DNA of 64,000 nucleotides from Bacteroidota bacterium (GCA_016713765.1 JADJON010000003.1:62001-126000); one strand, 5' to 3'; shown: positions 45,052-55,900, numbered from the stretch's first letter. Made by a program: numbers and translations. Notes: generated from the letters alone by a model not told the origin.

Positions 45052-46743
45052 ATGAAAAAATCGCTACTCGCCCTGCTTTTCCTGACCGGCAGCGCCAGCG
45101 CACAATGGACATCCGACCCCAGCCTCAACACCATTGTCCACGATGACGCGGGATTGGAGGAAGTCGTTCCGCTCACAACACCGGGTGATAATGGCTCCAC
45201 CATCATTTCCTGGTTCGCGGCGAACAGCTCCGGCAACTACGACTTCAAGATGCAAAAGCTGGATGTCGACGGCTACGGTCAGTGGGGAGCCACCGGAAAA
45301 TTCATCAGTACCTACCCACAGAACTCCGCCCTCTTTCGCTACGACCTGACGAGCGATCTATTCGGCAACTCCGTCGTCGCCTTTCAGGACATGCGCCTGG
45401 GCATCCTTTCGGTATTTGCCTACCGGCTCGGTGCAAACGGAACATTGGGATGGAACGCAAACGGCATTCCCTGCTTCGACAGCCTTTCAACCGGGGGTAT
45501 CGCACCGGATGTAGCAATTGCTCCCGGCTCGGGAAACGCCTTCGTAGCCTGGAATGCCGATGACGGCAACGACCGTTGGATCTCCATTCAGTGCATCGCC
45601 CCGAACGGATCCTTTATCTGGGGAAATACGCCGCTGCGGATCAAGGACAGCACCGGCGTGGTGAACTATAGCCGGCCTCAGGTAGTTCCGATGGCAGGGA
45701 CCGACGATTTCCTGGTCTTCTACGTACAGGAAACCGGAAACTTCCCCTTCACTTCTACGATGTTCGTCCAACGCTATACCGCAGCGGGTGTCGCGGTCTG
45801 GTCGAACGCGGTACAGGTTTCCACGAAGACCATTCCTTGGGTTCACTACCCGTCAGTAATACGAGACGACGCGGACGGACTCTACATCGGTTTCAATACC
45901 TCCAACCCGGTCATGTCCACCATGAACGATGTCTATGTTCAGCACATCGATGCCAATGGCAATCTCTGGAATGCAACCGGATTCGAAGCCAGCACATCCA
46001 CCACGACACACAAGGAACTAGTCGCACTGCGTGCTAACATGTCCCCGGGAGTACACTGGCTGCTGATGAAAGAACTCGACAGCAACCAGGGTCAGGCAGG
46101 TGTTACGGTCCAAAAGTTCGACAACACCGGCACGATGCTTTTAGGCGCGAACGGAGCCTCCGTCACCCCGATCAGCGCGACCTACGACGAACCCTGGGAT
46201 ATGCAGGAAGTCACCAACGGATACATCATCGCCTATGCCAACGGCTCCTTCGGCAACCAGGAGCTTCGCGCTATCCGCATCGACGACAACGGCGCTACCG
46301 TTTGGCCTTCACACGTGGTGATGAGCAATGTCGCCAGCAGCAAAGGCGATGGCAGCATGCTTCGCTTCCATTCCAACAATGTAGTGGTCGTATGGGACGA
46401 TGAACGCCAGGACCGTGGTGTTTACGCGCAGAACATCGACATCGACGGCAACCTGGGCGTGCTCACTGCGATCGAAGCAAGCACCCAGACTCCGGAATTA
46501 CAAGTCGCCCCGATACCGTTGACAACTGCATCGAACATTCTGTTGCCGCGAGACAGCAAGCTGGAGCAACGACTGGAATTGTTCGATATGCTGGGTCGTC
46601 CGCTCGGAATGCTATCCGTACCTGCTACCCGCCAGTTCGTTTCCATTCGGGAACTGCTATCGGGCGACCTGCCCTCCTCCGGTACCTTCTTGTTGCGTTA
46701 TACATCGGGATCGGTATCGATTATGAAAAAGTTGATCCGATAA
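45052..46743 (+). CDS. T9SS type A cargo protein, probable beta-propeller
   Basis: 563 residues from ATG 45052, which directly precedes a signal peptide (KKSLLALLFLTGSASA); 15 upstream in-frame codons look non-coding. The body (30-480) has repeated strands with W/D-rich loops (QKLDVDGYGQWGATG, AYRLGANGTLGWNANG, CIAPNGSFIWGNTP, VWDDERQDRGVYAQNID), as in propeller proteins that log values. The last 75 residues form a type A sorting domain (RLELFDMLGRPLGML, LPSSGTFLLRYTSG, MKKLIR). It is presumably surface-located; its function is unknown. A bidirectional terminator follows. Confidence 0.82.
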   Translation: MKKSLLALLFLTGSASAQWTSDPSLNTIVHDDAGLEEVVPLTTPGDNGSTIISWFAANSSGNYDFKMQKLDVDGYGQWGATGKFISTYPQNSALFRYDLTSDLFGNSVVAFQDMRLGILSVFAYRLGANGTLGWNANGIPCFDSLSTGGIAPDVAIAPGSGNAFVAWNADDGNDRWISIQCIAPNGSFIWGNTPLRIKDSTGVVNYSRPQVVPMAGTDDFLVFYVQETGNFPFTSTMFVQRYTAAGVAVWSNAVQVSTKTIPWVHYPSVIRDDADGLYIGFNTSNPVMSTMNDVYVQHIDANGNLWNATGFEASTSTTTHKELVALRANMSPGVHWLLMKELDSNQGQAGVTVQKFDNTGTMLLGANGASVTPISATYDEPWDMQEVTNGYIIAYANGSFGNQELRAIRIDDNGATVWPSHVVMSNVASSKGDGSMLRFHSNNVVVVWDDERQDRGVYAQNIDIDGNLGVLTAIEASTQTPELQVAPIPLTTASNILLPRDSKLEQRLELFDMLGRPLGMLSVPATRQFVSIRELLSGDLPSSGTFLLRYTSGSVSIMKKLIR

Positions 46744-46761
46744 CCGCCATTCATTCGAAAT

Positions 46762-46794
46762 AAAAAGGCCGCGAACATGTCGCGGCCTTTTTTT
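46762..46794. terminator. Bidirectional intrinsic terminator
   Basis: Arms AAAAAGGCCGCGA and TCGCGGCCTTTTT with a 5-nt loop and further T residues after it. It lies between the convergent T9SS cargo gene (+) and the PQQ-type dehydrogenase gene (-). Confidence 0.92.
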
Positions 46795-46810
46795 GTAGGA
46801 AACTGATCCG

Positions 46811-48685
46811 TTACTCTGCGGCACCAAAGGTGGTTTGGTTTTCGCTGATTCCGTTCGACACGCGCAATACATACAAACCCTGTGCGAGCTTGCCTGCCCG
46901 GATGGAGTAACGGGAGGTACCCGGGGTTACGCGTTGCATTTCCGAGTGTACGATACGCCCGGTGAGATCAGTGATCGTAAAGGTCATGTCCTGCTCACGC
47001 GCAGCACTCAACTCAACGCCTACCAGGTCACGGACCGGATTCGGGAACACGCTAAGCGAACCGATACTGGCAGCTTGCTGCATGCCGAGACAAGCATCGA
47101 CCCTTACTTCCTGAGAAGCGCTGTTGGTACAACCCCGGTTATCCGTATAAGTGTAAACAATTGTATGAGTTCCGATCCCGGCAATACCCGGATCAAACGC
47201 CGCGCCAACAATTCCGGGACCTGTAAACGTACCACCCAGCGGCAGCGGCAACAGGTTAACGCGACTGTTGTACACACAATACAAGGTATCAAGGCCGGAG
47301 AAGCTCACCGTGGGCGGTTGCACAAACAAAACGCGCGTGGTATCGGAATTGGAACAGCCATTCGGGTCCGTTACAGTCACCGTCCATACACCAGCCTGAG
47401 TAGCTGTAGCGGACTCCGTGACGGAAGGCCAGGGAATTCCATCAACTGCCCAGGAATACTGAAAGCCTGCTCCCAGCGGTGCATTCAGCGTTACGGAGCC
47501 GGTACCGCAATCATACAGCGTATCCGATCCGGCATTGATCGTTGCCGCGGGTTGACAGGCTGTCGAGCGCAGTCGGTAAACAGTACCGCCGAGCGCAGCG
47601 ACATAAAGCTCACCCCATTTGTCTTCGCCAAAACCTACAATGGCGCTGGCACCCAAACTACCCAGGTTGGTATGGGTGAAGCCACCGGCTCCGTCAGGTT
47701 CCAGCGTCCGGATGGAAGAAACACCATAGTCGGAGAAAAAATACTTGCCATAAATATCAGCATATCGGGCGCCGCGATACACGTAACCTCCAGTCACGGA
47801 ATATCCGGACGAACGCGGGTAAAAGTGAACCGGCGAAACGTAATTCGACTGAGCGAGACAACCAGCGGTATTGTAGCTGGCATTGGCTTCGTAACACCTC
47901 CAGCCGTAATTCAATCCGCCGCCGGAACCGTAGGGTTCGTAATCGATTTCTTCGTAGGTCCCTTGCCCTACATCTCCGATCCAAAGATCTCCGGTTGCAC
48001 GATCGAAGCTCCAGCGCCATGGGTTCCGGACGCCCAGCGCCCAGATCTCTTCCGCGCCAAGAGAAGGATTTCCGGCAAAGGGATTGGTTGGAGGAATACT
48101 ATAGGTCGGGTTGGAAGGGTCCACGGCGATGCGCAACATTTTTCCGAGCAATGAATCCGGGTTCTGCGCGCGGTTCTCCGGGTCACCGCCGGAACCTCCG
48201 TCACCCATCCCGATATAGAGATACCCGTCCTTACCGAACTGGATATGTCCGCCGTTGTGATTGGAATACGGCTGGTGGATCGTCAGCAGGATTTCTTCGC
48301 TATTCGCATCCGCGCTATCGGGATTGGTTGCACTGACATGAAAGCGGGAGATGCGCGTATCACCGTCCGGACGACGGGTGTAGTTCACATAAAACACCTG
48401 GGACGTCGCGAAGTCGGGAGGAAACGCCAGACCCAGACAACCCTGTTCGCCACTGTACAATACCCGACCGACAATGTCAAGAAACGGTACCGGGTTGATA
48501 TTGCCGGCCGTATCCAGAATGTTGATCTGACCGTTCTGCTCGAGAACGAAGATCCGGCCATCGCCGCAATTCTTGATATCAACCGGTGATGTGAAGCCCG
48601 AAGCGAACGGCGTAAGCGTTACCTGGGACATGGAAGGAACGGTCAGCCCGATCAGGCTGACCAAGACGCAGAGTACTTTTTTCAT
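46811..48685 (-). CDS. Secreted PQQ-dependent sugar dehydrogenase-like protein with T9SS C-terminus
   Basis: 624 residues with a signal peptide (VLCVLVSLIGLTVPSMS). Residues 25-375 are a six-bladed glucose/sorbosone dehydrogenase-type propeller (FASGFTSPVDIKNCGDGRIF, EQGCLGLAFPPDF, NHNGGHIQFGKDGYLYIGMG, GVRNPWRWSFD, GDVGQGTYEEID). About 380-525 are Ig/PKD-like units (NAGSDTLYDCGTGSVTLNAP, PNGCSNSDTT). The C-terminus is a type A sorting domain (LSVFPNPVRDLVGVEL, AQGLYVLRVSNG). Soluble relatives oxidise sugars with PQQ, and some family members are non-enzymatic. No PQQ biosynthesis genes lie in this window, so activity is unproven. Confidence 0.85.
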   Translation of the reverse strand: MKKVLCVLVSLIGLTVPSMSQVTLTPFASGFTSPVDIKNCGDGRIFVLEQNGQINILDTAGNINPVPFLDIVGRVLYSGEQGCLGLAFPPDFATSQVFYVNYTRRPDGDTRISRFHVSATNPDSADANSEEILLTIHQPYSNHNGGHIQFGKDGYLYIGMGDGGSGGDPENRAQNPDSLLGKMLRIAVDPSNPTYSIPPTNPFAGNPSLGAEEIWALGVRNPWRWSFDRATGDLWIGDVGQGTYEEIDYEPYGSGGGLNYGWRCYEANASYNTAGCLAQSNYVSPVHFYPRSSGYSVTGGYVYRGARYADIYGKYFFSDYGVSSIRTLEPDGAGGFTHTNLGSLGASAIVGFGEDKWGELYVAALGGTVYRLRSTACQPAATINAGSDTLYDCGTGSVTLNAPLGAGFQYSWAVDGIPWPSVTESATATQAGVWTVTVTDPNGCSNSDTTRVLFVQPPTVSFSGLDTLYCVYNSRVNLLPLPLGGTFTGPGIVGAAFDPGIAGIGTHTIVYTYTDNRGCTNSASQEVRVDACLGMQQAASIGSLSVFPNPVRDLVGVELSAAREQDMTFTITDLTGRIVHSEMQRVTPGTSRYSIRAGKLAQGLYVLRVSNGISENQTTFGAAE

Positions 48686-48750
48686 AGAAGGATGGGAAGA
48701 CTAGTGCTTCTTCCAAAAGTAGCAAAAGGGCACGTTTCTTCCCCGACCTG

Positions 48751-48778
48751 AATAAAAAAAGGGGCCCGCGGGCCCCTT
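48751..48778 (-). terminator. Intrinsic terminator of the small membrane protein gene
   Basis: A 20-bp perfect palindrome AAGGGGCCCGCGGGCCCCTT. On the minus strand it is followed by a T run, about 22 bp after the small gene's stop codon. Confidence 0.85.
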
Positions 48779-48799
48779 AACAGGTCGTTCTTCCGTAAA

Positions 48800-48976
48800 T
48801 CAGAAAATTACCTTAAAAGTGAGGAATACAATGGCTGAAACAAGGATCGCGTCTACGACCAACAGCATATACAAGCTGATCGGGAGACTTTCCTTTGCCT
48901 GCGCCTCGGGATAAACCGTGCGCCCTGCATCGTCTTCCTCCATGTGGTTGTAGGTAACAACAGGTTCGTTTTTCAT
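48800..48976 (-). CDS. Small single-pass membrane protein, unknown
   Basis: 58 residues from ATG 48976: a polar N-terminal half (MKNEPVVTYNHMEEDDAGRT) and a hydrophobic segment at about 34-56 (LYMLLVVDAILVSAIVFLTF). The frame is open upstream to 49135, but that part is Cys/Arg-rich and unlike a protein. I do not recognise the family. The strong terminator just after it supports a real transcript. No operon partner. Confidence 0.6.
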   Translation of the reverse strand: MKNEPVVTYNHMEEDDAGRTVYPEAQAKESLPISLYMLLVVDAILVSAIVFLTFKVIF

Positions 48977-49165
48977 GAGGGGTGGTTTTAACGCAGGATA
49001 CAACCGGAAAAGTCGCCCGTGTGAACAAGCATTCCGTTCCGCTTTCATTTGTAAGAAATGGTCGAAAATGCGACATGAACTCCACCTGAGCACGCAAATC
49101 CCGGCGAAATCTCGTTTTGCCTCTTCCTGTACCAATGCTTAAGTTTGGGAGAAAGCCAGACTCCG

Positions 49166-50845
49166 ATGCGAACACTCGCCTATCCCATACTATTGCTGCT
49201 CTTCATCCCAGCTTTTTGTGACGCCCAAAGCATCTTCTGGACGGAAAATTTCAATAATGGTTGTCCGGATAATTGCGAAGCCGCTACCTACACCGGACCG
49301 AACGGCAATTGGACCGTAACGTCGATCGGTACCCAGGGCTCTGTGGCGAACGAATGGTTCATCAGTTGCTCCGAAAACGGCGAAGCGGTAGGCGCCTGCG
49401 GAGCTGGCTGTGGGAACGATCAGACCCTGCACATTGGAAGCGTTCCTTGTACCCTCTGCCTGTTTTGTCCGAATGGCGATTGCGGCGCATCCTACAATGC
49501 AGGCCCGGCATTTTCAGGTGAAGACCCGACCACGGATAAACGCGCAGCATCACCCGCTATCAACACACTCGGTCGTACCGGACTAAGCATTTCTTTTCAG
49601 TACATCGAAAACGGCGCAGGCATCAACGACGACGGAAGCGTGGAATACAGCAGCGACGGTGGTGCTACCTGGACCCAGCTCGTCAATCTCGCAAAGACCA
49701 ACACCTGTCCGAGCGGACAAGGCGTCTGGACAGCCTATAACGCAACGCTTCCACCTGCCTGTGAGAATGTCCCGGACCTTCGGATCGGATTCCGTTGGAA
49801 GAACAACAGCGACGGTGTAGGGACCGATCCTTCCTTTGCAGTGGACAACCTCACCTTGTCCGAATCGTCGGCTTCCCTTCCCGTTGCGCTCTTTTCTGTA
49901 TCCGATACGCTTGGCTGCGATTCACTTTGCGTAACGTTCAGCGATCTGAGCACTGGAACTCCTACCACCTGGAATTGGTCGTTCCCAGGCGGCCTTCCCG
50001 CTACCTCCACAGCACAGGACCCGGGCACGATCTGCTATTCCACTCCGGGAACTTACTCCGTTACGCTGACGGTCTCCAATGGCGCAGGCAGTAACACGCA
50101 AGTGACAACCAATTTGATCCGCATCCAGGCAGGTCCGCGAGCGGATTTCAGTTGCTCGGATTCCACGATCTGCGCAGGCGATTCGATCGACTTCTTCGAT
50201 CAATCGATTGGCACGATCGCATCCCGCACCTGGCTTTTTGCCGGTGGCACACCTTTCACGTCCGGCGACCTTAATCCTTCCGACATTCTGTTTTCCAATC
50301 CGGGTGCTTACACGATCACCCTGACTGTGGACGACGGACAATGCAGCAACAGCAAGTCGCAGATCAACTTCATTACCGTCCACGGCCTACCTCAGCCGGT
50401 GCTGACCGCTGCCGGCCCGGATGTCTTCTGTGATCCGATTTATCTGTCATATCAATGGTATGAGCTCAGCTCGGGTCAGTTGACGGAAACCGGCCCTTCG
50501 CTGCTGGGAGTCCCAAGCGGTTCCTACTTCGTGTTCGTTACCGACAGCAACGGTTGTAGTGGATATTCCGATACCCTTGCGGTGATCAACGATGGCTTTG
50601 GATCCGTTCATACCGCGCCGGTTTCGGTTTTTCCCAATCCTGTTGGTGATGAGCTCATACTCCGGCATATTGCAACAGCATGTTACCGGGTCGAACTCTG
50701 GAATCTGCAGGGGCAACTGCTGCAAAGCCTGGGGTTAAGCTGCAATTCGGGTAAACTACCCCTGCCGTCACTTACTCCCGGATGTTACTTGCTTCGCTTT
50801 ACGAACGAACAAGGCTCTTTCCAACAACGCCTGATCAAACGATGA
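49166..50845 (+). CDS. PKD-domain T9SS type A cargo protein
   Basis: 559 residues from ATG 49166, just before the signal peptide (LAYPILLLLFIPAFCDA). Residues 25-235 form a Cys-rich beta-sandwich region (NNGCPDNCEAATYTGPNGNW, VGACGAGCGNDQ, CTLCLFCPNGDCGASY, SISFQYIENGAGINDDGSVE). Two PKD domains follow (about 240-325 and 328-410: SVSDTLGCDSLCVTFSDLST, TPGTYSVTLTVSNGAGSNTQ, NPGAYTITLTVDDGQCS). A further PKD-like stretch precedes a type A sorting domain (VSVFPNPVGDELILRH, TPGCYLLRFTNEQG). It is probably a secreted surface protein with no visible catalytic site. ctlX begins 4 bp after its stop codon. Confidence 0.85.
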   Translation: MRTLAYPILLLLFIPAFCDAQSIFWTENFNNGCPDNCEAATYTGPNGNWTVTSIGTQGSVANEWFISCSENGEAVGACGAGCGNDQTLHIGSVPCTLCLFCPNGDCGASYNAGPAFSGEDPTTDKRAASPAINTLGRTGLSISFQYIENGAGINDDGSVEYSSDGGATWTQLVNLAKTNTCPSGQGVWTAYNATLPPACENVPDLRIGFRWKNNSDGVGTDPSFAVDNLTLSESSASLPVALFSVSDTLGCDSLCVTFSDLSTGTPTTWNWSFPGGLPATSTAQDPGTICYSTPGTYSVTLTVSNGAGSNTQVTTNLIRIQAGPRADFSCSDSTICAGDSIDFFDQSIGTIASRTWLFAGGTPFTSGDLNPSDILFSNPGAYTITLTVDDGQCSNSKSQINFITVHGLPQPVLTAAGPDVFCDPIYLSYQWYELSSGQLTETGPSLLGVPSGSYFVFVTDSNGCSGYSDTLAVINDGFGSVHTAPVSVFPNPVGDELILRHIATACYRVELWNLQGQLLQSLGLSCNSGKLPLPSLTPGCYLLRFTNEQGSFQQRLIKR

Positions 50846-50849
50846 GCGG

Positions 50850-51743
50850 ATGGCAGTGCGGCACGTGCTGATGATAGCCCCATGCGGTTTCTGCTCCAAC
50901 CCCGAGACCGCCGGCGATAACGCATTTCAACAACAGGGAATCATCGATCCATTGGCGCATCAATCAGCGGCCTTAGCTGAATTCAACGCGGCTGTAGTCC
51001 GGCTCGAATCCGCGGGGATCCGTGTCAGCCGCTTTCAACCGCCCGACGAACAGACGCCCGATGCGCTCTTTCCGAACAATTGGTTCAGCACGCACGAGGA
51101 TGGAACCCTGGTGCTGTATCCGATGAAGGCCGTTAATCGCAGGCTGGAACGACGATCGGAATTCATCGCCTGGCTGCAAACGAACTACCCCGGCACAATC
51201 GATCTCCGTCAGTTCGAACAACAGGGCATGTTTCTGGAAGGGACCGGCAGCCTGGTGTTGGATCGGATGAACCGCCTAGCTTTCTCTGCACTTTCTGATC
51301 GCACACATCCGGCCTTAGCAGAACGGTGGGCAAAGCAAATGGGCTATTGCCTGTTTACCTTTAAAACGAAGGATGAACAGGAACGACCTTACTACCACAC
51401 CAATGTGGTACTATCGGTCGGTGAGCACTGGGCGATCTGGTGTCCGGATGCAATGCCCTTCGAACCGGAGAAAAAGGAATTGGAACATCTCCTCCGTCAG
51501 TTGGGCAAAGAACAGATCACCATCACGCGAAAGCAGCTCTCGGCATTCTGCGCCAACGTCCTGGAATTGGAAAATGAAAGCGGCTCGAAACTGCTGGCAG
51601 TAAGCTCGACCGCCTGGGATGCATTTACGCCTCAACAACAGCATCAGCTTCGCAGGTATTGTACTCCGCTGATCTTCGAAATTCCTGTCATCGAGAAAAC
51701 AGGAGGCGGAGGCATTCGCTGTATGCTGGCAGAATTGGCTTAA
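50850..51743 (+). CDS. ctlX: CtlX-type guanidino-group hydrolase (amidinotransferase fold)
   Basis: 297 residues of the amidinotransferase/arginine deiminase superfamily, with the CtlX pattern: PDALFPNNWFSTHEDGTLVL at 70-89, LEGTGSLVLDR at 129-139, a catalytic His at 183 (YYHTNVVLSVG) and a late catalytic Cys at 291 (TGGGGIRCMLAELA). The family is linked to arginine/citrulline use. The precise substrate is not shown by sequence. It is cytoplasmic: no signal peptide. It starts 4 bp after a T9SS cargo gene, so the two are probably co-transcribed although unrelated in location. An arginine-directed role fits with the cyanophycin genes 30 kb away, but that is inference. Confidence 0.85.
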   Translation: MAVRHVLMIAPCGFCSNPETAGDNAFQQQGIIDPLAHQSAALAEFNAAVVRLESAGIRVSRFQPPDEQTPDALFPNNWFSTHEDGTLVLYPMKAVNRRLERRSEFIAWLQTNYPGTIDLRQFEQQGMFLEGTGSLVLDRMNRLAFSALSDRTHPALAERWAKQMGYCLFTFKTKDEQERPYYHTNVVLSVGEHWAIWCPDAMPFEPEKKELEHLLRQLGKEQITITRKQLSAFCANVLELENESGSKLLAVSSTAWDAFTPQQQHQLRRYCTPLIFEIPVIEKTGGGGIRCMLAELA

Positions 51744-51755
51744 GCAGAAACGCAT

Positions 51756-52928
51756 TCATTGCGAAAGCAAGTGAAACGTAACACCCCAATGGACGGCTAC
51801 ACCAAATGGATAGTAATTATACGAGCTGACGCGCACCAACCCGTCCGGGTACCGAACATAGGATTCTTCAAACGCCGGACGTAGTACCGGTATATCAAAC
51901 TGAAGCTGTAACGGAACGATCGAAACGATCCGGCTAAGGTGCAGCCGGGAGGTGAATCCGAAGATACCACGCATACCACCGCTCGACCTGGAAGAACTCC
52001 AAAAATATCCGCTATCGGATCGCAATTCGAATTCTTCCTCCACGACGTCGAAACCCATTCCGCAAGAAACCTGCAGTTCAAACGCCGTTCGTTGTTTTCG
52101 CGGATAGGGCAAAAAGACGAAATCAAATAATGCTGCTGCCTGCGTGAGGTGAAATTTGTATGCTAACGGTAATGGATTAAGACTGCCTACAGGTCGACCC
52201 ATTAAAAGCGAAAACGTCTTGCGCTGAAGGGGCAGCTGGACGGACAATTGCAGATTGCGACGAAATCGATACGCTGCCTGCAACTTGATCTGGGTCGGTG
52301 TCGGCTTGAACTCAAGTCCCCTGGCTGCCGTGGGCATCCCGTTGGAGTTCGTAGTCAACAGACCAAAACCCGCACCCTCATAGGCATCCACCACATCCGT
52401 TTGCTCTGAATACCCGCCGCCGCCCAGCAGCAAACCCAATTGCAAACGCCGGTAGGGAAGAAAATGAACCGCCGGTTCGCGATACGTCGGCGAATAATAC
52501 TCACGTTCGCCGCTCAGGAACTCGAGCTTTCGTAAGCTGTCCGTTCGCAATACCAACACCTCTTCCCTTCTACCCTTCCCTGCCCGAACGATTAAGCTGT
52601 CGTTGGTCTGCCGGATCAGTCGGCCGGTAACCGTCTCCTCGCTCCGCAGGTGAATGATCACTTTCCGGGTACGGGGTGTGTCGCTCGTGTAGGCATTGAA
52701 ATAAATGCTCTCGCCGGAAGCATAGGTTAACGAGGTAAGATCCTGCTTGGAGATCCTTCGCGAGACCCCGGTCTGAGGATTCGTACTGAAACGAATGAAA
52801 CCGAATCCGGATTGTTGAACGGCCCCGCGTTCGATACTGCCGTCTTTGTACCGCACGATATCCTGGCCGTAAACGTGGGCACTGAACAGCACCAACACAA
52901 TCGATAACCACCAACGCCTGGTCAGCAT
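51756..52928 (-). CDS. Outer-membrane beta-barrel-like protein, unknown
   Basis: 390 residues from ATG 52928, next to the signal peptide (WWLSIVLVLFSAHVYG); ATG 52967, 3 bp after the icmF stop codon, is also possible. Residues 20-130 carry short beta repeats (VRYKDGSIERGAVQQSGFGF, RSEETVTGRLIRQTNDSLIV). From about 160 the sequence alternates hydrophobic and polar residues with aromatic girdles (LQLGLLLGGGGYSE, KLQAAYRFRRNLQLSVQLPL, PFGVAVHWGVTFHLLSQ), as in outer-membrane barrels. I do not recognise the family. It follows icmF closely on the same strand. It is convergent with ctlX, with 12 bp between the stop codons. Confidence 0.65.
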   Translation of the reverse strand: MLTRRWWLSIVLVLFSAHVYGQDIVRYKDGSIERGAVQQSGFGFIRFSTNPQTGVSRRISKQDLTSLTYASGESIYFNAYTSDTPRTRKVIIHLRSEETVTGRLIRQTNDSLIVRAGKGRREEVLVLRTDSLRKLEFLSGEREYYSPTYREPAVHFLPYRRLQLGLLLGGGGYSEQTDVVDAYEGAGFGLLTTNSNGMPTAARGLEFKPTPTQIKLQAAYRFRRNLQLSVQLPLQRKTFSLLMGRPVGSLNPLPLAYKFHLTQAAALFDFVFLPYPRKQRTAFELQVSCGMGFDVVEEEFELRSDSGYFWSSSRSSGGMRGIFGFTSRLHLSRIVSIVPLQLQFDIPVLRPAFEESYVRYPDGLVRVSSYNYYPFGVAVHWGVTFHLLSQ

Positions 52929-52969
52929 GCGCGAGAAGAAGCTATCGTACTGCAAGCCGGCAGCCATGA

Positions 52970-55900
52970 TCACATGTTGCGCCGGTACTGACCGCCGACG
53001 GCGAAAAGGGATTTGGTGATCTGTCCCAGGGAACAATACTTCACTGCTTCCATCAGCTCGGAGAACATGTTCTTGTTCTGAACGGCCGCCAGTTGCAGGC
53101 TCTTCAGTTGATCGCCCGCCTTCTTTTCATTTCGCGCGTGGAGGTCTTTCAACATGCTGATCTGGTACTCCTTCTCTTCCGTCGTTGCCCGGATCACTTC
53201 AGCCGGTATGACGGTCGGCGATCCTTTCGAGGACAGGAAGGTGTTCACGCCGATGATCGGGAACTCGCCGGTATGCTTCAGGGTCTCATAGTAAAGACTC
53301 TCCTCCTGGATCTTGCCGCGCTGGTACATGGTCTCCATAGCGCCCAAGACGCCGCCACGTTCCGTGATGCGATCGAACTCGGCCATCACCGCCTCCTCGA
53401 CGAGATCCGTCAACTCTTCGATGATGAACGAACCCTGCATCGGGTTCTCATTCTTGGCAAGGCCCAGTTCTTTATTGATGATCAGCTGGATCGCCATGGC
53501 CCGACGAACGCTTTCCTCCGTAGGCGTCGTGATGGCTTCGTCGTAGGCGTTGGTGTGAAGGCTGTTGCAGTTGTCATAGATGGCATACAAGGCCTGCAGC
53601 GTGGTCCGGATGTCGTTGAAGTCGATCTCCTGCGCATGCAGAGAGCGGCCGGAAGTCTGAATGTGATACTTGAGCAACTGCGATCGCTCGTCGGCTCCGT
53701 ACTTCTGCTTCATCGCCTTCGCCCAAATCCTGCGTGCAACCCGACCGATCACCGCGTATTCCGGATCGATCCCGTTGCTGAAAAAGAAACTCAGGTTCGG
53801 CGCGAACGCGTTGATGTCCATCCCGCGCGAACGGTAATACTCCACATAGGTGAATCCATTCGCGAGCGTAAAGGCCAGTTGGGTGATCGGATTGGCGCCC
53901 GCTTCGGCAATGTGGTAGCCGGATATGGAAACGGAATAAAAATTCCGCACTTTTTTCTCGATAAAATACTGTTGCACGTCGCCCATGAGGCGAAGCGAAA
54001 ATTCTGTCGAGAAAATACAGGTATTCTGCGCCTGGTCTTCTTTGAGAATATCCGCCTGCACCGTACCGCGCACGACTTGCACGGTGTGGGCCTTGATCTT
54101 ATCGTACACTTCCTTCGGCAAGACCTGGTCACCCGTCACGCCCAGCAACATCAGGCCCAGACCGTCGTTACCTTCGGGCAACGGCCCCTGGTAAGCCGGT
54201 CGAGCCGTGCCGGCTGCCGCGTAGATCGCCCGGATCTTCGCCTCCACTTCCTGCTCAAGTCCGTGCTGCCGGATGTACAGTTCGCACTGCTGATCGATCG
54301 CGGCGTTCATGAAAAAGCCGGTGAGGATCGCAGCAGGACCGTTGATGGTCATCGATACCGATGTCTTCGGATCGGCAAGATTGAATCCGCTGTACAGCTT
54401 CTTCGCATCATCCAGGCAACAGATGGACACGCCGCTGTTACCGATCTTACCGTAAATATCCGGGCGATAATCAGGATCGTGACCGTAAAGAGTCACCGAG
54501 TCGAATGCTGTCGACAACCGCTTGGCAGGCATTCCCTTGCTCACATAATGGAAACGACGGTTGGTACGCTCAGGTCCGCCTTCGCCGGCGAACATGCGCG
54601 TGGGATCTTCTTCCGTCCGCTTGAAGGGGTACACCCCCGCGGTAAAAGGAAACTCGCCCGGAAAATTCTCCTGCAGGCTCCAACGCAATACTTCACCCCA
54701 GGCTTCAAATTTCGGCGTGGCGATCTTGGGAATGTGTGTCCTCGACAGGGATTCGGTAAAGGTCTTCACCTTGACTTCCTTGTCGCGGACTTTGTAGGTA
54801 TAGACTTCATCCCGGAACTGCTGGACCTTCCGGGGCCATTCCTGCAGTGCCTTCTTGTTCTGTCCGTCGAGCTTCAACTCGGTCTGCTCGTACAGTTTGT
54901 CAAGCGCCAATTTAACGGGAGCCTTCTCCGCGAGATCCGAAGCATCCAGGGTTTCCAGTGATTTCCGGATGGCAAACAGCCGCTGCGCGATGTCCGCCTG
55001 GTCTTTCACCCATTGATTGTAGTTGCGGATCGATTCGCTGATCTCGCTCAGGTAACGGGTTCGTGCCGGAGGAATGATGTAGATCTTCTCCGACATCTCT
55101 CCGGTGATCTCGAACTTGCTCTCGAATCCCGCTTCCAGTTTTTCGTTCAACTTGTCGATCAGTTTGCGGTAAAGCCGGTTCATTCCCGGATCGTTGAACT
55201 GCGAAGCGATCGTCCCGAAAACCGGCATCGCTTCCGGATCCTGGTCCCACAACTGATGGTTCCGCTGATATTGCTTCTTGACGTCGCGCAACGCGTCGAG
55301 CGCGCCGCGCTTGTCGAACTTGTTCAACGCGATCACGTCGGCGAAGTCGAGCATATCGATCTTTTCCAACTGCGATGCGGCGCCATACTCCGGTGTCATC
55401 ACGTACAAGGAAACATCCGAATGATCCAGGATCTCGGTATCGCTTTGTCCGATACCGGATGTCTCCAGGATAATGAGATCGTATTGGGCCGCCTTCAGGA
55501 TGTCGACTGCGTCCTTGACGTATTTCGACAAGGCCAGATTCGACTGGCGGGTGGCCAGTGAACGCATGTACACGCGCGGGTGATGAATGGAATTCATCCG
55601 GATACGATCGCCCAGCAGGGCACCGCCGGTCTTGCGCTTGGAAGGGTCCACCGAAACGATGGCGATGGTTTTATCCGAAAAGTCGATGAGAAATCGTCGG
55701 ACCAACTCGTCGACAAGCGATGATTTCCCCGCGCCTCCCGTTCCGGTAATGCCCAGTACCGGCACCTTCTTCGAGCCGACGAGTTTATCGAGATCCCGAT
55801 GTACCTTGCTAAACTCGTCCGGATTATTCTCGGCACAAGAGATCAGTTTCGCCACCACGCGCGGCTCACGTTCTCCCAAGCGCTTCACTTCTCCATTCAG

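Noticed and set aside
53093..54961. A 622-codon frame opposite icmF
   Set aside because: It lies wholly inside the well-supported icmF gene on the other strand and shows no family motif.
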